Positions 12,343-25,604 of a stretch of 64,000 nucleotides of DNA are shown piece after piece; position 1 is the stretch's first letter; the number at the start of each line of letters is the position of its first letter. The translations under genes and the position numbers were made by a program. The DNA lies in assembly GCA_018389105.1 (NCBI GenBank), contig JACATO010000629.1, positions 248,001-312,000 on the forward strand, read 5' to 3'. Below the pieces are notes generated by a model. That model did not search any database, was not told the origin of the DNA, and saw only the letters and a program-made list of their open reading frames with translations. Origin of the DNA: Nautilus pompilius (Eukaryota > Mollusca > Cephalopoda > Nautilida > Nautilidae).

Positions 12343-13510
12343 GTAAGTAGTCACTACACTTGCCTAACTTTAGATATCTATGGGCCACATGCAGAAAATT
12401 AGTAAAAAGGACAATTTATTATCAAAATAAAATAGCATGGACAGGTCAGATGTAATAATCTGGCTGATGAGAAATTCTGGAAAGTAGAAGAATGCATTGT
12501 TCTGACTTTACACAGATCTTACCAAAATTAAGGTGTTCATAGAACAAGAGGTTTTAATCGCATTAGTTAACAGAAAACGTTGGCCTACTAGGCAATGAAA
12601 GAGTTAACAGAGCTGTTACTGAATTACTTCAGAGTTCAAGCTATTATTGACCTCAAGCATGAAAGCCATAAGTCAAACAAAAAATTAAGAACCTATGTAC
12701 AGTTGAATCTCTAAACAACACGCTTTGATTTGAAGAAATTAGAATCAACAAATGCGCACAAGTTACCTGGGCACCTACAGGTACAGATTAGCAGAATATG
12801 TATAGATCATTCTTCCCCTAAATTGCAATGTGGCTGAACCTGTTGAATACTGTCTCAGAGTTTGTCCAAAAATGCTGCTCAAGACATGTCTGTTGTGCTT
12901 TAAAGGGAGAGAACTGTTGAAAGATGCCTTTTAAAGAAAAGGTTGAATCACTGTCTCTTGGTCCATGAGAGTAATAGTTTGTGCATTGGAAGTCTGTTAA
13001 ACAGACTTTATTTATTCGCTGTATAACTAAAAATGTAATGATGTGATTGATTTCATTGGAATTTCTGTCAATTTAAACTTTCAATACTTTTGGAGCATCT
13101 AGGTGATGCGTGCCATAGCCCTCCATAATCAGTGTTGTGCTATATTATTATTTTTGTACTAATTCTAACTTCAGAAGTGCTTGAAAATTAGCCATTGGTC
13201 TCCAAATATTGACAGGAGAATATTTATTTGTATTTTATGATAATTTATGGTTAGTAATTATAGCGATAAGATTTAATGATAAATAAAATTGATGTGTGGA
13301 CTTTGGGGTTCCTTTGAGTTTTCTCCCCTTTATCTTATTTGTTTTAAGGTCATAATATCCCTTTTGTTTGGGAATTTTCAACACCCTAATTTATTTAGAT
13401 TAATAAATTTTCTTTAATGTAATCTAAAATGGCATTCGTTAGTATGAAATCATGTGTATCAAAGCTTTTGGGGTTATATCTCCTGATGACAGTTACCATT
13501 TCAATTGCAG
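12343..13510 (+). other. Intron of the TRMT2A-like pseudogene
   Basis: AT-rich, donor GTAAGT at 12343 and acceptor TTGCAG before 13511. Nothing else recognised inside. Confidence 0.55.
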
Positions 13511-14282
13511 ATTAAAAAGTCTGGAATAGAGTTGGCACTAAGAAAAACTGTGAATATTTTCTCCCACAACCAGAATTACCTGCTGTTTGGTGGCTTGAAG
13601 GACAATGTGTCCATGACTAATGGGATGTTTTGCCCACTAGAACCTATCAAACCATCTGTGAGTAATGTTATAAGTCTGTGATAAGCACACAGGGCATCCT
13701 TTATGAGTAGATTGAGATTTCACTTTGCTATGTACAAGCTTTCAGCATTTCTATTCTGTTCTTTTTAGAGACTAACTATGTGCTGTCATTATAAATTTAT
13801 TATTTTTCTTAGCCTGTGATAACCAATTATCGCAACAAAGACAAACTCAGTGTTGGGCTGGGAGTTGATGGAAACAGAGTAGTTGGTTTTTACATTGGAA
13901 AAGGAAGAGGTGAGATCAAAAATCTTATTTTTTACTACTAAATTTTTGAAGATAGTAAGATCTAAATCAATAGACATTTTACATAGTTTAATAAGAGAGT
14001 TTATTTTGTACTGAATGGAAATTCATCTATATTACATATTTTAAAGGTTTTTTCCTGAGGTCAGTGAATCAGCTTATTTTGCTTATATCTTCAGAACAGA
14101 TGCTTTGATATGACAGTGAATATTGATGGAGGAAGCGGAGACTCAAATATACTGTGTCTGTCTTTATTCCCTGGTGCGTTTTCCTTGCTAAATATGATAT
14201 TTTAAAGTTTTTATCATTCTCTGACACTCAGATTTTTTTTGTTTTTTATCCAAATGCCTTCATATTTGGATTGTAGTGTGAC

Positions 14283-14475
14283 CATGAATTACTCATTTCT
14301 GATGAGTAGTTAAGGAGAAAACTGCCCAAGTATTTTTTACATAATGACCCTGCAAGGTTATCATAGCAATCATACAGATAAAAATGTTTAAGTCATATCT
14401 TGTGATGAATATCAAGCATGTCATAGAGCTTCTCTTCTACAGGGTTCACAGTCTTGAAAATTTTTTTTGAATTTC
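14283..14475 (+). repeat. Dispersed X-box-containing repeat, copy A
   Basis: Shares its order of motifs with copies at 57.0, 60.8 and 62.9 kb: AATTACTCATTTCTGATGA, then AAGGAGAAAACTG, then the imperfect palindrome GTTATCATAGCAAT at 14357-14370, then CATACAGATAAAAATG and GAATATCAA. It lies in the TRMT2A-like intron. Confidence 0.65.
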
Positions 14476-16959
14476 CTTATTTATTCATCCCCAGAATAAA
14501 TTTAGGAAAACTGATCATTTGAATGAAATACGTAATTAGAAATCTAGTGCGCACACACACCCACAGCCTCACTTCTATAGCAGATTATTATGCGGGAAGG
14601 TCCTCCACATGCATCTTTCTGTAAGGTTAATTTTATTTGCTTTGCGATCATGTGACAGTCATTCTTTCTATACTGACAAAGCTGTCAGAACAACCATAGT
14701 CGTAGCATCTCGTTGCATTCTACCTTCCCTAGGCCAGTATCTGAAACACCAGCTGGGCAGGGAGATGGAAGCATGAAAACCAGAAAATACAGCTGACACA
14801 AAAGTGCCCATGTGCTCCAATTTTTACTGGCCTAACCATCTAAGTAGAAGTCCCTACTGGAACTGCTTTTGGTCTCTGTGTCTGCCAAGAAAGACGAGGT
14901 AATGATGTCTTTATACAGGGTGTAAGACATTTGATTGTGTGTGTGTGTGTGTATAATTATGCCATTCACAGGAAAATTGCTTATTATTAAAGCAGCCTGA
15001 TCTGTGCCCATGAGCTTAGTCTAAATGTTTGTTAGATACAAAATCTTGGTGTTTCTTTTCAGAAAGGCCCTCTGCACATCCAGTAGCAAAAATGTATCTC
15101 TTAAATACAAATCACAAATTGCTGCAGAGTACAGTTGATTTAGTTTTGTCATTTTGGCAATAAAATGGCAGAGTGTAAGGTGCATTTCTCTAAACTTTGC
15201 ATATAATTATGAGCGAATTTGGAGTATACATTGGTGTTTGTTTGTTTAAATATAATTATACCATGCTTAAACATGAACATTTCTTTGTTTTCTTATTCAT
15301 CATTTGTGTTTTTCTTATTGTAAAATTATGTCCTTTTTAATCAAAACCATATTACAAAGGGCACATTTATTGAGATTTGCTATTTTCTCCACAAGAAAGT
15401 ATTGTGTTAGACAGAGGCTCCATAAATGTAAATAATTGAAATCTTAATTGGCTTTATTATGTCTAAAATGTATTTTTCAGTTGACACCACAAAATTTTGT
15501 TTAAGAAGAACAATAGTTTTAGCTACCACTGTAGTATTTCCTTCATTACCAACGTAGATGAACTAAAGCATAATCACATTATTGAATCATGGTAGTGATG
15601 CCACTTGAATACAAAATCAAAGGGACAGGATAACAAATAAAAAAGCAGGAAGTCAATTAAAAATATAATGAAAAATATGACTGGAACCAAATAAAGTATA
15701 AACAATTTCATTCTTTATTATATCAATGGATTCACCCGCTGCTCTGCTAGTCATGTAGTGACATGATAAACAGAACAGAGAGACTTGCTTGGCTTCAGCA
15801 GTAAAATATGAGCGTGAACAACAACAACCACTTCAAAACTCCAAGAACCTGTAATAGGGCTGCAGGCAAAATCACAGCAAAGGCCTACCCCGTTTACACG
15901 CATGTTGAAATGGAAAGAAATTACTCAAAACAGTTGGATTGAATTATTTCTTCCTGATGTAGTACAGATGCAGGCTTGCAAATGGAATTTACGAAAAAGA
16001 TGATGGTGGTGGCACTCACTCCTCTTGCGGCTGTAACTCTTAACATTGAAATTTTCTTGAGATCAGTGAGCGCATCGTCACTGCGTCCACTAATGAACTG
16101 TTCTATACTCTCTTTTTTTTATCTACTTCTGCTATAGCACAAACCCTTTTTGGATTAAAGGTTTTGACGACTGAGTAGAGGGAGGGTGATTAGACGAAAG
16201 TTAAAATGTTTTTAGTAGTGGTTCAGCAATGTTTATTGCATGTACCAAGTGGTGATTTTGGTGATCAAATGAGAAATTGATTTTGTTCAGATCTGAATCA
16301 TTCATCGTCAGAATTCCATTTAGTAATTTTTTGAAGTTGTAATATTTTAAACAATCTCAAAATTAAAAAAAAAAAAAAACAAATCATTTATAGATTTTTA
16401 CTACTTGAATTATTGTTTGTTTGTTTTTTCATCAGTAGCTCAGAAATGTTAAGTTCTCTTAACTGCGTTTAATTATCTTAAGATGTTATAAAGTTTAATA
16501 AACATCTGCTTTCTTTCAGACAATAATGTAGTTTGTGTTTCTCCAGAACATCTGATAAATATACGTCAAGAGCACAAAGATATTAGCAAAGTAAGTTTCT
16601 GGTGTTTTGGATTCAGAGTCACTGGATTTAATTTATAGCGATTATTATTATTTTTATCTGTATGACAGAGTCCACAAAAGGCCGAGAAAACAGCACTCAA
16701 GCATTAACCCTTTATCTTTGCCATTAATTCTAATTTTATGACTTATTCCAAAATTAAATTAGATTATCTGGATAATAAATTCATTTTTTGTTTTGTTTTT
16801 TTGTTAAAAGTTTATAATGCTTAGTTCTTGTAAAAAAAAAAAAAAACAAACTAATATTGAACTGGTAAGAAAATGGATAAAAAAAATTATTCAGATAATA
16901 AAACAATAGTTTTTTTTTTTAAACATCTTTGGGGTGATCTGTGGCATTGAGAAAGGTGA

Positions 16960-17290
16960 AAGTGATGAATGACTGCATGTAGCACTCCAGCCTGTTATGA
17001 GTGAGGTCCTAGGTTCTGACTTAGTTTGGTGACTTTCCACAACGTGGTTTCTTCTCACAGCTAAACAGAAGAGTTCTAGTAGGGGTTTTCTGGGTACATA
17101 TGGAGGAATTTCTGCAGGTAACTTCTGACTGGCTTGCACCTTAACCACTGCTCGAGAGCCCCCCCCCTACCATACCTTGATGACTTGCTCAGTCACCAAG
17201 ACTAATACCCAACACCTTCCTCTTCTGGCTCACTGCTGTGAGATGTCCTTAGACTTGGAAGGTCAAGACGGAGTTTGCAGAGAGAGAAAG
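16960..17290 (+). mobile_element. tRNA-derived SINE, body well kept
   Basis: The body has the family segment AGTTTGGTGACTTTCC, then TTTCTTCTCACAGCTAAACA, then GAGTTCTAGTAGGGG, and a 3' part with GACTTGCTCAGTCACCAAGA and CTGTGAGATGTCCTTAGACT. The same 3' part occurs at 63.85-64.0 kb and, inverted, at 46.8-46.9 kb. The tRNA-like head is eroded. Inserted in the intron between 16590 and 17495 of the TRMT2A-like copy. Confidence 0.7.
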
Positions 17291-20200
17291 GTAAACTAGA
17301 GGGCGGGACTCCTTGTGTACAGGAAAGCTTTAGACAGCAGTGATGCAGATAAAAGGCCACAAAAACGAATGGTTTAATGTTATTCCTTCAATCCCTTAAA
17401 ACTAAAACGTTATTGATGGGAAATTGTTGCTTTGAAGTGTTAATAATGACGTAAGTTTCTTCTTTATTTAATTTTTCTGTTTTTTTTTTTCCAGGCGTAC
17501 CAAGATTTCCTGCACCAGTCTCAGTTTCCAACTTGTTACTTGTTTCATGACAAAGGACACTGGAGACAGATTATGGTTCGCTCTATGCTTGATACCAGAC
17601 AATGGCTTGCATCGGTTTTCATCCTCAGAAAGTGGCTCCTGTAGGTTTGTCTCTGATTCTGGGTTATCAGAGTGAACTAACTTGCCTTATACTTCCTCAG
17701 TAAAATCTTCCAAGCTTCTTAAAATGAACAATAAGCAGCAGCAGTGCTGGGTTTATTCATACCCAAGTAGACGCTTAAGACAGAAGTCGACATTAATTTT
17801 AATTGCTGGTAATGTTTGTTTGCAGGCTTTACAAGAAGAAGCCAAAGCTGAATTAGGGTAGTATTTTGGAAGTGGACCAGGGAAATCCAGTGATGTTAAT
17901 TCTGTGTACTTCCAGGCCTGGTGAGTAGTGGAACCATGAGACAGCTATCGGTGATGTCTATGTTCTCTTATTTTACAGAAAGTATTTTATTCAGAAACCA
18001 CATCTAACGAATTGAAATATTTATCAGTTTGACTCATTAATGTTGGATTAGGAATCAGGTTTTTGTTTGTTTGTTTGTTTGTATCACTAAGGTGTGAATG
18101 GTTCAGTTAATGTTTATCTTTAAATTCTGCACCAGAACATTAAAAAAAAATCCTGTCGCAAAGCTAAAATTGTTCAGCGCAGAATATTAATTAATTTTTA
18201 TCGTACAAAAAGGAATGAAAATGACAGATCTATGATTCTTCACAATACCTGCCACAGATTTGGTCAGGTGAGTAAAGTTGTGATGAATGGAGAAAACAGA
18301 TGTGAGGTAAAGTCTGCGATGTGCTTGTTACTTTGAAAAAAGATAGTAGGATACTTCAGGTGTTGATGGATATTGTATTTTTTTTAAATTCACAAATCTC
18401 TAGCTTTGCCTTGGTTCTGTTTTATTTATTATTACGATACTTCAGCCCTCATGTTCGCTGTTCTGAGAAACAGGCTCCCTTCCAGCTCGTGCTGGGGCAG
18501 CCCTACCTCACAGAAAAGCTGCTTGGATATGAGTTCCACATTTCTCCAAGTGCCTCCTTCCAAACTAACACCAAGGCAGCTGAGATTTTGTATTCAACAG
18601 TGGTAGAATATGCTGACGTTGACAACGCTGATGTGGTTTTGGACATCTGCTGTGAGACAGGTAGAAATTTCACGTTTTTTTTGTTTGCTTGTAAAATTAA
18701 AATTTTCCTTTAAAAACCTCATCCTCCTCTGGATCTGCATACTAACATTAGCACACCAGAAGAGCTCCCCTGGTTTTAGTTTCCTATACTGAGAAGAGGG
18801 AACAGAGGTCAGTCATGTACTGGAGAAAGTCTCTGTTAGAGCCTTTGTTTTATTTAGATGTGAGAGGTGATCCATGACACCTCAGAAGGAATGCCAAAAT
18901 TGGTTCCATCTTTCTCTTAAGTCTAGTCGTCTATTACTAGACTACCATGCCAATAGAACCATTTTATGGAATGCTATAACAGGAAACAGTTTTTTTATTT
19001 GCTTTTCCATTCCGGCTCTTTGAAAACAACAATATTCTACATGTTTTGCACCTTCAGTTATTTTTTTTAATTGATAAAACATTAAATGCCTTTATTATTA
19101 CATCATTCCATAAAATTAAATGATGACTAAATAAAAATTCTTAAGAGTACGGATGCACAGTGAGACTTGAGCGGTTAGTTTCACCAGATCTGTTAGCATA
19201 CACATTGACAATATTTTCGATCACACAGGTTGATGGTAGACAATTTTCCTGATGCTTCTTGTTTAAAATGATTTTTTTTTTCATGAAAGTAATTTTAAGT
19301 GCTACACCATTTTTTAGCAACAGAGATAACCTCTACATTAGAGACAACTCTGGTAAGGGAGTGTAGTGTGCTGGGGCTGTCTGCTCAATGGTGCTTGCCT
19401 ATCCTGTGCCACAAGGGCTTGGCAGGGAAATCCCTTTGAGAGCTGTTCCTTTTTAGATGTGGGTGGAAACAAGTGGTCCGTTTAGCTATTTGCATATGAT
19501 GAGACCAAACCAGAAAGTACATGAGGCCATTTTGAGGCTATTTTTAAAAAACTTTTCAAGAAAGAAATTTGATTTTGTGCACCTCTTTGTAACTTGCGGA
19601 ATATTCGAGCTTCATGAAAATTTCTTCCCTTGTAAATGTGAATAAATTTGTTCTTTTTTATTTTCTGGGATACACTGATCTGAGAAACCCACTGTCCTGA
19701 AACACTTTTCTTTTTTATGCTTCCCTTTTGTAGCAATCTGAACCTTGCAGTGTACAGTACACAACCTGTTATCAGGACCTTAATGGGACATGGAGATGGT
19801 CGGACACCTGGGCAGACCGTTTTTTGATCAAGCGCTGCCACTTATCCAACGGATTCTTTCTCTAGTTTTGCTCAGTACTAAGATCTCTGCTCTTTCTTTT
19901 CTCTGGACTACTTTCCAGAGCATCGGCTGAGCCATTATTTGTTTTATTAGACGACATATTGCATGGATTACAATTATTATCACTGATAAAAATCATTAAC
20001 AGAAGAGAATACAGCTGATCAACAAGCAAGAAGTGTATGTAAAGGATTCTAACTGTCTGACAAGAAACAACCTGAGTGAGCACAGACTGCAGATACAGCT
20101 CCCTGGTGACTGGCTACAAAGGCTGGCTGGCCAAAAATGAGCCAATAGTGGCTTATATTGGAAGAGCCAGATAATGGCACAAGTTGATTATATGGAGGTC

Positions 20201-21177
20201 AGATAACAGGTTGTTTAGTGTAGTTGGCTTTTTTGTTGTTTTTTCACTTAATGAGATATCTCCTTTCTTAATGTACTAAGAAAATTTCTTTGTTTGGAAT
20301 TAGGAGTCTGATGTACACTAATGGTTTTTAAAGTTATTTGCAGAATGTCAATGGTTTAACTAAGGTACTTTAGAACGTCCTCATTATTAAAACAATGAAC
20401 TTTTCCTGTTGCCTCCATCGGGATATCCCTGACATTGGGTTGTGTGGATAACTTTTATTAATCTTGACTTTGTTGGTGACAATGATCCCAATTAGTTAGC
20501 AAAGATTCTCCTCATAGAACCCAACATCAGGACCACCACAAGGAGTGGGTATTTTACCAAAACATCAATAGCTTCAATTCCGTGGTGACACTAAAAGTTC
20601 AAGAAAAGTACATCTCGGGTAGCTGGTAGTTTTACTTAATTTGTCGTTTTGTTTCCTTGCAGGCACAATTGGGATTTTCCTCTCAAAAAAAGCTAAGAGA
20701 GTTCTTGGTGTTGAGCAGACTCCTCAAGCTGTAGAAGATGCGAAGGTCAATGCAGTACTTAATGGTGAGTCTGTTTATTTGCAAGATCCTCTGTTTTCAG
20801 CTGTAACCCAAGCTGAAGACAACCACAATGATAGCCTGACTTTAGATTAAGGATAAACAAAACAAAACAGTTAAAGAGAAAAGAGAAGTGCATTTGAAAT
20901 TTTCTAGAGATGTTAATTAAAAACTATACTGGTAAATTATCATTTATTATCTCTTTACATGCAATAGAGAGATATTTAAAAATATGGCTTGAAACCTTTG
21001 TTTACTTTTGAAATGGTTGATACCAGTTCTTGCCAACAAATGAGTTTCCATGTTAACAATGAATATGGATAATTATAAAAAATTAATTTTGCACTTTAAA
21101 ACCCCCATACCCCCAACTTTATTTTCTTCTTGCATTCGCTTTCTAGAGATTCAGTTAACTATTGATGTCTATGAAAT

Positions 21178-21215
21178 GGGTGGCCTGGTGGTAGATTACT
21201 GGACTGCTAAGGTTG
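21178..21215 (+). mobile_element. SINE head fragment
   Basis: GGCCTGGTGGTAGATTACTG followed by GACTGCTAAGG matches the A-box head of the tRNA-derived SINE family seen elsewhere in the window; the body is missing. It lies in an intron of the TRMT2A-like pseudogene. Confidence 0.5.
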
Positions 21216-21789
21216 AGTGCAGTAAAATAAACTTTTAAGATTTTGATGGAGTTCTATGCTGTTTGTACATTTCCTGTTTTTTCATTAAGTTATTTAAAAT
21301 CAAACTAACTAATTTTTTCTATTACAGGCATAAAAACACAGAGTACATATGTGCAAAGGCTGATAAGATTTTGAAGCAGATTGCTAGGGGCGAGTACCTA
21401 CAACCAGGTGAGAAGGCTGTGGCAGTAATCAATCCAGGGAGAGCTGGTGTCAGTAAGTATCATTAACAAGAATTCATTCTTGGTCACTATTTCTGTAAGG
21501 TAACCATTACAGCAAATTTCAGTCATGTGTGAAGTAGTATTAAAGTTCATTTCACTCTAAAAACTATATAAAATAATTTATTTGGAATGGGGAGTTAAAA
21601 CTATTGGTATTTAGACATATGACAGTTAACCCTGTTTTTCTCCACTTGGTTTAAGAAACTAATACCAGGGGGTTTTCTCTGGTGGATCCTTTATATGCTA
21701 ATGTTGGCACGCAGACTCAAAGAATAAGTTAATACCAAAAAAAAAACTGGTTAAAATTTTAAATCTATCTTGACCAGATCTACTTGAGT

Positions 21790-22255
21790 ATTTGGTTGTC
21801 GTCATCAGGAGGCTGAGATCAGACAAGGTGTAGGAGGATGTACAATGGAAGAGGACAATTTTGATTGAACATCTTTGTTGCTCTCATAAGGCATATTTGG
21901 ACAAGCCACAATTCATTGCCATTAGTTGATTTCAGAGTCCAGGTTTACTGCTACTGGCCACAGAAAGAATTTGTCAGGCAGCATGACACATTTGGAATGG
22001 GTAATTTTCAGAGTTGGTATGAAATCTGAAATCCCAGCAAATGTGTGGATAATACTCTGTTCTTCCTTTTCTATCTGCATTGGATGTTCCAGCAGGACAG
22101 CTGCCTCAGTATAACTGGCATAATGCCATTGATTAGCCTTCCAGATCTGATCTGTCCTGTTGAGTATATTTGGGAGGAACTAGGGAATTTTCTTCACCAG
22201 TATAACATCATGCTATTGATGACTTGGCACTTTCTTACAGCATTGTAGACTTCAT
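21790..22255 (+). mobile_element. Tc1/mariner-like transposase fragment, degraded
   Basis: Interrupted frames on the plus strand show ESRFTATGHRKN (compare the DESRF catalytic box of Tc1 transposases), then FQQDSC (compare FQQDNA, second catalytic Asp) and SLPDLICPVEYIWEELGN (compare SPDLNPIEHVWDELG, third acidic residue, here kept as E). Several stops and frame changes separate the pieces. It sits in the intron between 21452 and 23171, so it was inserted into the TRMT2A-like copy before or during its decay. Confidence 0.7.
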
Positions 22256-23894
22256 GGAAAGTTGCAAGTGTAAAGTGAATATACTAGGTAGTGACATCAT
22301 TCAGAGAAAAGGACATCAAACTGTGAAACATCTTGTCATGGATATTAAAAAATGTTCAGTCTTTCTGTCTCTATGGCACATTTTACTGGTGTGATGCTAG
22401 TGCTTACTAAATCATAGCCAACATAATTGTTTTTTTTTTTAATTTAAAAACAACATGGTATTGAATTGAGCTTATTTAATGGCATAACAGCCAGATTTGA
22501 AATTGTGTTGTTTTCAAATGGCATAAGAATATGTTAAAGAGTGAATTAATATGAATAATGACTCTTAATCAAGTTTCTTTCTGTACAAAAAGCATTTACT
22601 TTTTTAGATATGCTCCAAGATAAGCAGTGGCACTTTGTATTTAATGCTCAAAAAAAACGTTTGCTTATTTTAAATATGTAAATGAATGTATACTGCGTTT
22701 GTGTTTAATGTATGCATGCTATAGCAGTTTGCCTCGCTAGATCTAGTCATGTTCCACACATCTGTTTTGGAAAATGTTAAGACTACAAACACACAACTCC
22801 CTCCCAAGCCATCAGTGGGCCAGAGAGTTCAAGTTTTAAGGCATGGCTCCCAATCTTGATGTTGACAGTCTCCAAAAATCTACCCTGTAATCACAGTTGT
22901 GTTACTTCACATTTTTCATGATGAACACTTTATTAATGATAATTCAGTGTTCTTTAGCCCTATCTATCTTAATAGCTGAGAGAAACATTACATTTTAATG
23001 TTCATTCTGTTGCTAAAATAAGTACTGCTGCACCACATTTTTCTATGAGGCATTTTGTCTGTTGTTTTCAAGAAAAATATGTAATACAGACTTGGCCAAT
23101 GATAAAAAAAGTTAAACTGCCATTTTGAATATTGCAGTTTATTTACATCTTTTTCCCTTTCTTTTTTAAGACAAAGCTGTGGTCCAATCTATTCGAGTGT
23201 GTCCACAAATCCATCGGCTGGTGTATGTGACCTGCAAAGCACAAGGACCTACACTTCTCAACTTTGTAGAGTGAGTACTTACATGTAACCCTATGTATTT
23301 GTACTGAAATGTTTAAGCTGAGCATAAATTTTAAAACAAAAATAACACAAACAAGTGGCAGTTAACACAGAAAAAAAAAATTTTTTTTACTTTACAGAAT
23401 GGAAACTTTCACAAATTTACAACCATCAAGCACAGCAGGTTGGGAACAGTTTTGTGGTTGGCCTGTGGTGTTAATCAGATCTTGTGTTCATTGATATACA
23501 TCTAAATTCCACTGATTACATACCTATCCTTTGGAACACCCTTCTGTTTCTATTTGATCAAGGGATTCTTGATGGTAATCACAGTATCCTGTGGGAAGAT
23601 GGAGCAGCATGCCACATGTCAAGATCCACTACAACTTAGATAACATGGAACTAACTGCATTTGTTTCCCTGGATCCTACAGAGCCTCAATATGAACCTCC
23701 ATGAAATATCTTGATAGACAAGTAAAGGCAAAATGAATAAGACCAACCTCACAGCAGCATTTGAAGGTATATCTGGACCAAGTTCCCTTTGATAATTTGA
23801 TGAATTCCATGTCCATAATAATAATAATTGCCAATTCTCATAATTGAAGATGGCCATACAAAAATTACATGCGAACACCTGGGTACATTAGTTT

Positions 23895-24190
23895 GGTTTT
23901 AGTGTAGGAGCTACTGCTCACACAGCAACCACTACTGTCTTATGTGGTGTAACCTGGTGCCAAGAAATATCCAAAAAAACCAGACAACTTACTACCTGCA
24001 CTTCACAAGTACCTAGTAAACTTTACCAGAACTCTTCAATTTTAGAGGAGGAAGGAAACCCATGTGATCAGCTGGCGATGAGCAAGAATAAACTGCTTGG
24101 AAGGTGTCAATCTAAGTTGGTCCTGACTGGGTTTCAGGGCCCTTGACCATGGAAGTTCATTAGTTTAACTGCTGGGCTACTTGATGCCTT
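23895..24190 (-). mobile_element. tRNA-derived SINE, minus orientation
   Basis: Read on the minus strand it starts with GGCATCAAGTAGCCCAGCAG, the A-box head, followed by TTAAACTAATGAACT, a degraded B-box region GGCCCTGAAACCCAGTCAGG, and the body with AAATTGAAGAGTTCTGGTAA as in the other copies. Confidence 0.65.
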
Positions 24191-24689
24191 GATTCCATAC
24201 TTAGATGTCTACAAGCTCCACAAAGCAAGAGTTGTCCTACCCAGTACTGAAAATGAGTTTTCAAACAGTTATTGTATGGTGTTAAAATTATGACAGATAT
24301 GTGTACAAAAGATGGCAACAGAGAAAACATCAGAAGTGGAATGGATTTGTTTTGCTCTTTAATTCTTTCCTGTTTAAGTAGGCAAAAATCAGCTGTGCAG
24401 TGATAAATCATTTAATGACCACTTCAGTCTACACTATAGATAATACGTGTAGGAGGATACTGGTCCACATTATCACTTCCAGGTTATTTAAATTGCTTTG
24501 TATTCCTGCAAAAGTGACTACTAGTCTGGTTACTTGTGACCGACTTGGATTACCTACTGTGTTGTCTTCCTGCATTGTTATTATCTTTGTGATGGAATCT
24601 GACACAATCCTTTCTTTCTGGTAATGCAGTGGTTTCAAGGGTTCATACCTTGGATCTCTCATCATTTAGCTGGTCAGACAGCAGTGGAG

Positions 24690-25030
24690 AGATGTCAGAT
24701 GTGGAGAGTAAGAATGAGGTTGTTGAGCAGAACTAATAGTCTCCAGCCAATTACACACCAGTTTTTGCAGTCTGCTAGCCCAAAGATTGATGTCCCTGAT
24801 GAACTGAGGAGACAGACACAGATAGGAGGGAAGGAGGTAGAACTGACAAATACCTGGAATAACACCACCAAAGAGGAGACAAAAATGTTTGTAGTGATAA
24901 ACAACTATAATTCCATGTCATCCATTGAGGATTATTAGAACGAGGACAACAGACTTAGCATTAAAAGCATTGACAGTGAGAAGATTCAAGAAACTGAATC
25001 AGTATTGGCTGCTCTTTGACAACAATTGGG
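24690..25030 (+). mobile_element. piggyBac-like transposase N-terminal fragment
   Basis: Two adjoining frames on the plus strand carry piggyBac-family landmarks in the right order: TWNNTTKEETKMFVV followed by SMSSIEDY (compare the family's xxTTxEEIKxFxGxxIxMG and LPSIEDYW), then, after a frame change near 24940, VRRFKKLNQYWLLFDNN (compare MSRxRFKKINQYLHFNDN). The catalytic DDD core that should follow is absent. No TTAA-bounded ends were identified. It is an old fragment. Confidence 0.55.
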
Positions 25031-25604
25031 TAATTTTATTCTACATTTTTTACTTTTTGCACTATAAATTAAATTTTTCCTTTAGTTTTCTGGACATATT
25101 TTCCTGTCATTTTGATTACTGAACTTTGTGCTAAATCATTTATGCTATTTGAGTCATTCCATGACTTTTTAATGTTTTTAAATAATTTTATTCAGGTAGG
25201 TGCATTTTGTGCAGCCATTTTGGAAATTGTTTAAATGTCTGCATGTAAAATATTTCATTTCCTGAATGGGAAAGGGTTAGATTAAGCTTTAATTGGCATG
25301 AATGATGGTTTTGTGTCCATCAATTATGCTTTTGTTGACTACCATGTTTTTTTTTCTTTTCCTACTATAGTGATGTACTTGTTTAATATCCCAAACCCAC
25401 CAATTATTTGAGCAAAAACAAGTTGTTGAGAAACACTGACCTCTATGTGGAGAGAGAGAGAGACAGAAATGTGCACACACAGTGCAAGATTAAAAACACC
25501 AAGAGTGCATAAAGAAGAAAATGCTATGTGACAAATGTGCCCAGATAATTATTAAGTACCTAAATAATTACCCTAAGGCACTTACAGGCAAAGAAAGTTC
25601 TTAT

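Larger units (their letters stand above)
12288..23270 (+). pseudogene. TRMT2A: TRMT2A-like tRNA (uracil-5-)-methyltransferase, decaying intron-containing copy
   Basis: TRMT2A makes m5U54 in tRNA using SAM. Exons placed by splice sites and phase: 12288-12342, 13511-13657, 13813-13909, 16520-16590, 17495-17640, 17826-17920, 18446-18660, 20663-20764, 21328-21452, 23171-23270. Family landmarks appear in order: TPLYTLPYEKQL, NYRNKDKLSVGLGVDG, KGHWRQIMVRS, FHPQK, ISPSASFQTNTKAAEILY, then a SAM-binding region LDICCETG+[17 protein letters not shown]. Decay: exon 17495-17640 is 146 nt although both its junctions are phase 0, so FHPQK lies in a shifted frame; TAG at 17859-17861; a second shift in exon 21328-21452, explained by one missing A in an A run. 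Motif residues also differ: CCGTG is CCETG, DPPRAGL is NPGRAGV, and the SCNP nucleophile loop is TCKA (Cys kept). No RRM exons were found upstream and the C-terminal end is unclear. Retained introns point to a duplicated rather than a retroposed copy. Confidence 0.8.

Noticed and set aside
18321-18445. Upstream extension of the open frame around the TRMT2A exon at 18446
   Set aside because: The extension is intronic: TRMT2A similarity begins only after the acceptor at 18445, and the phase fits the previous exon there.
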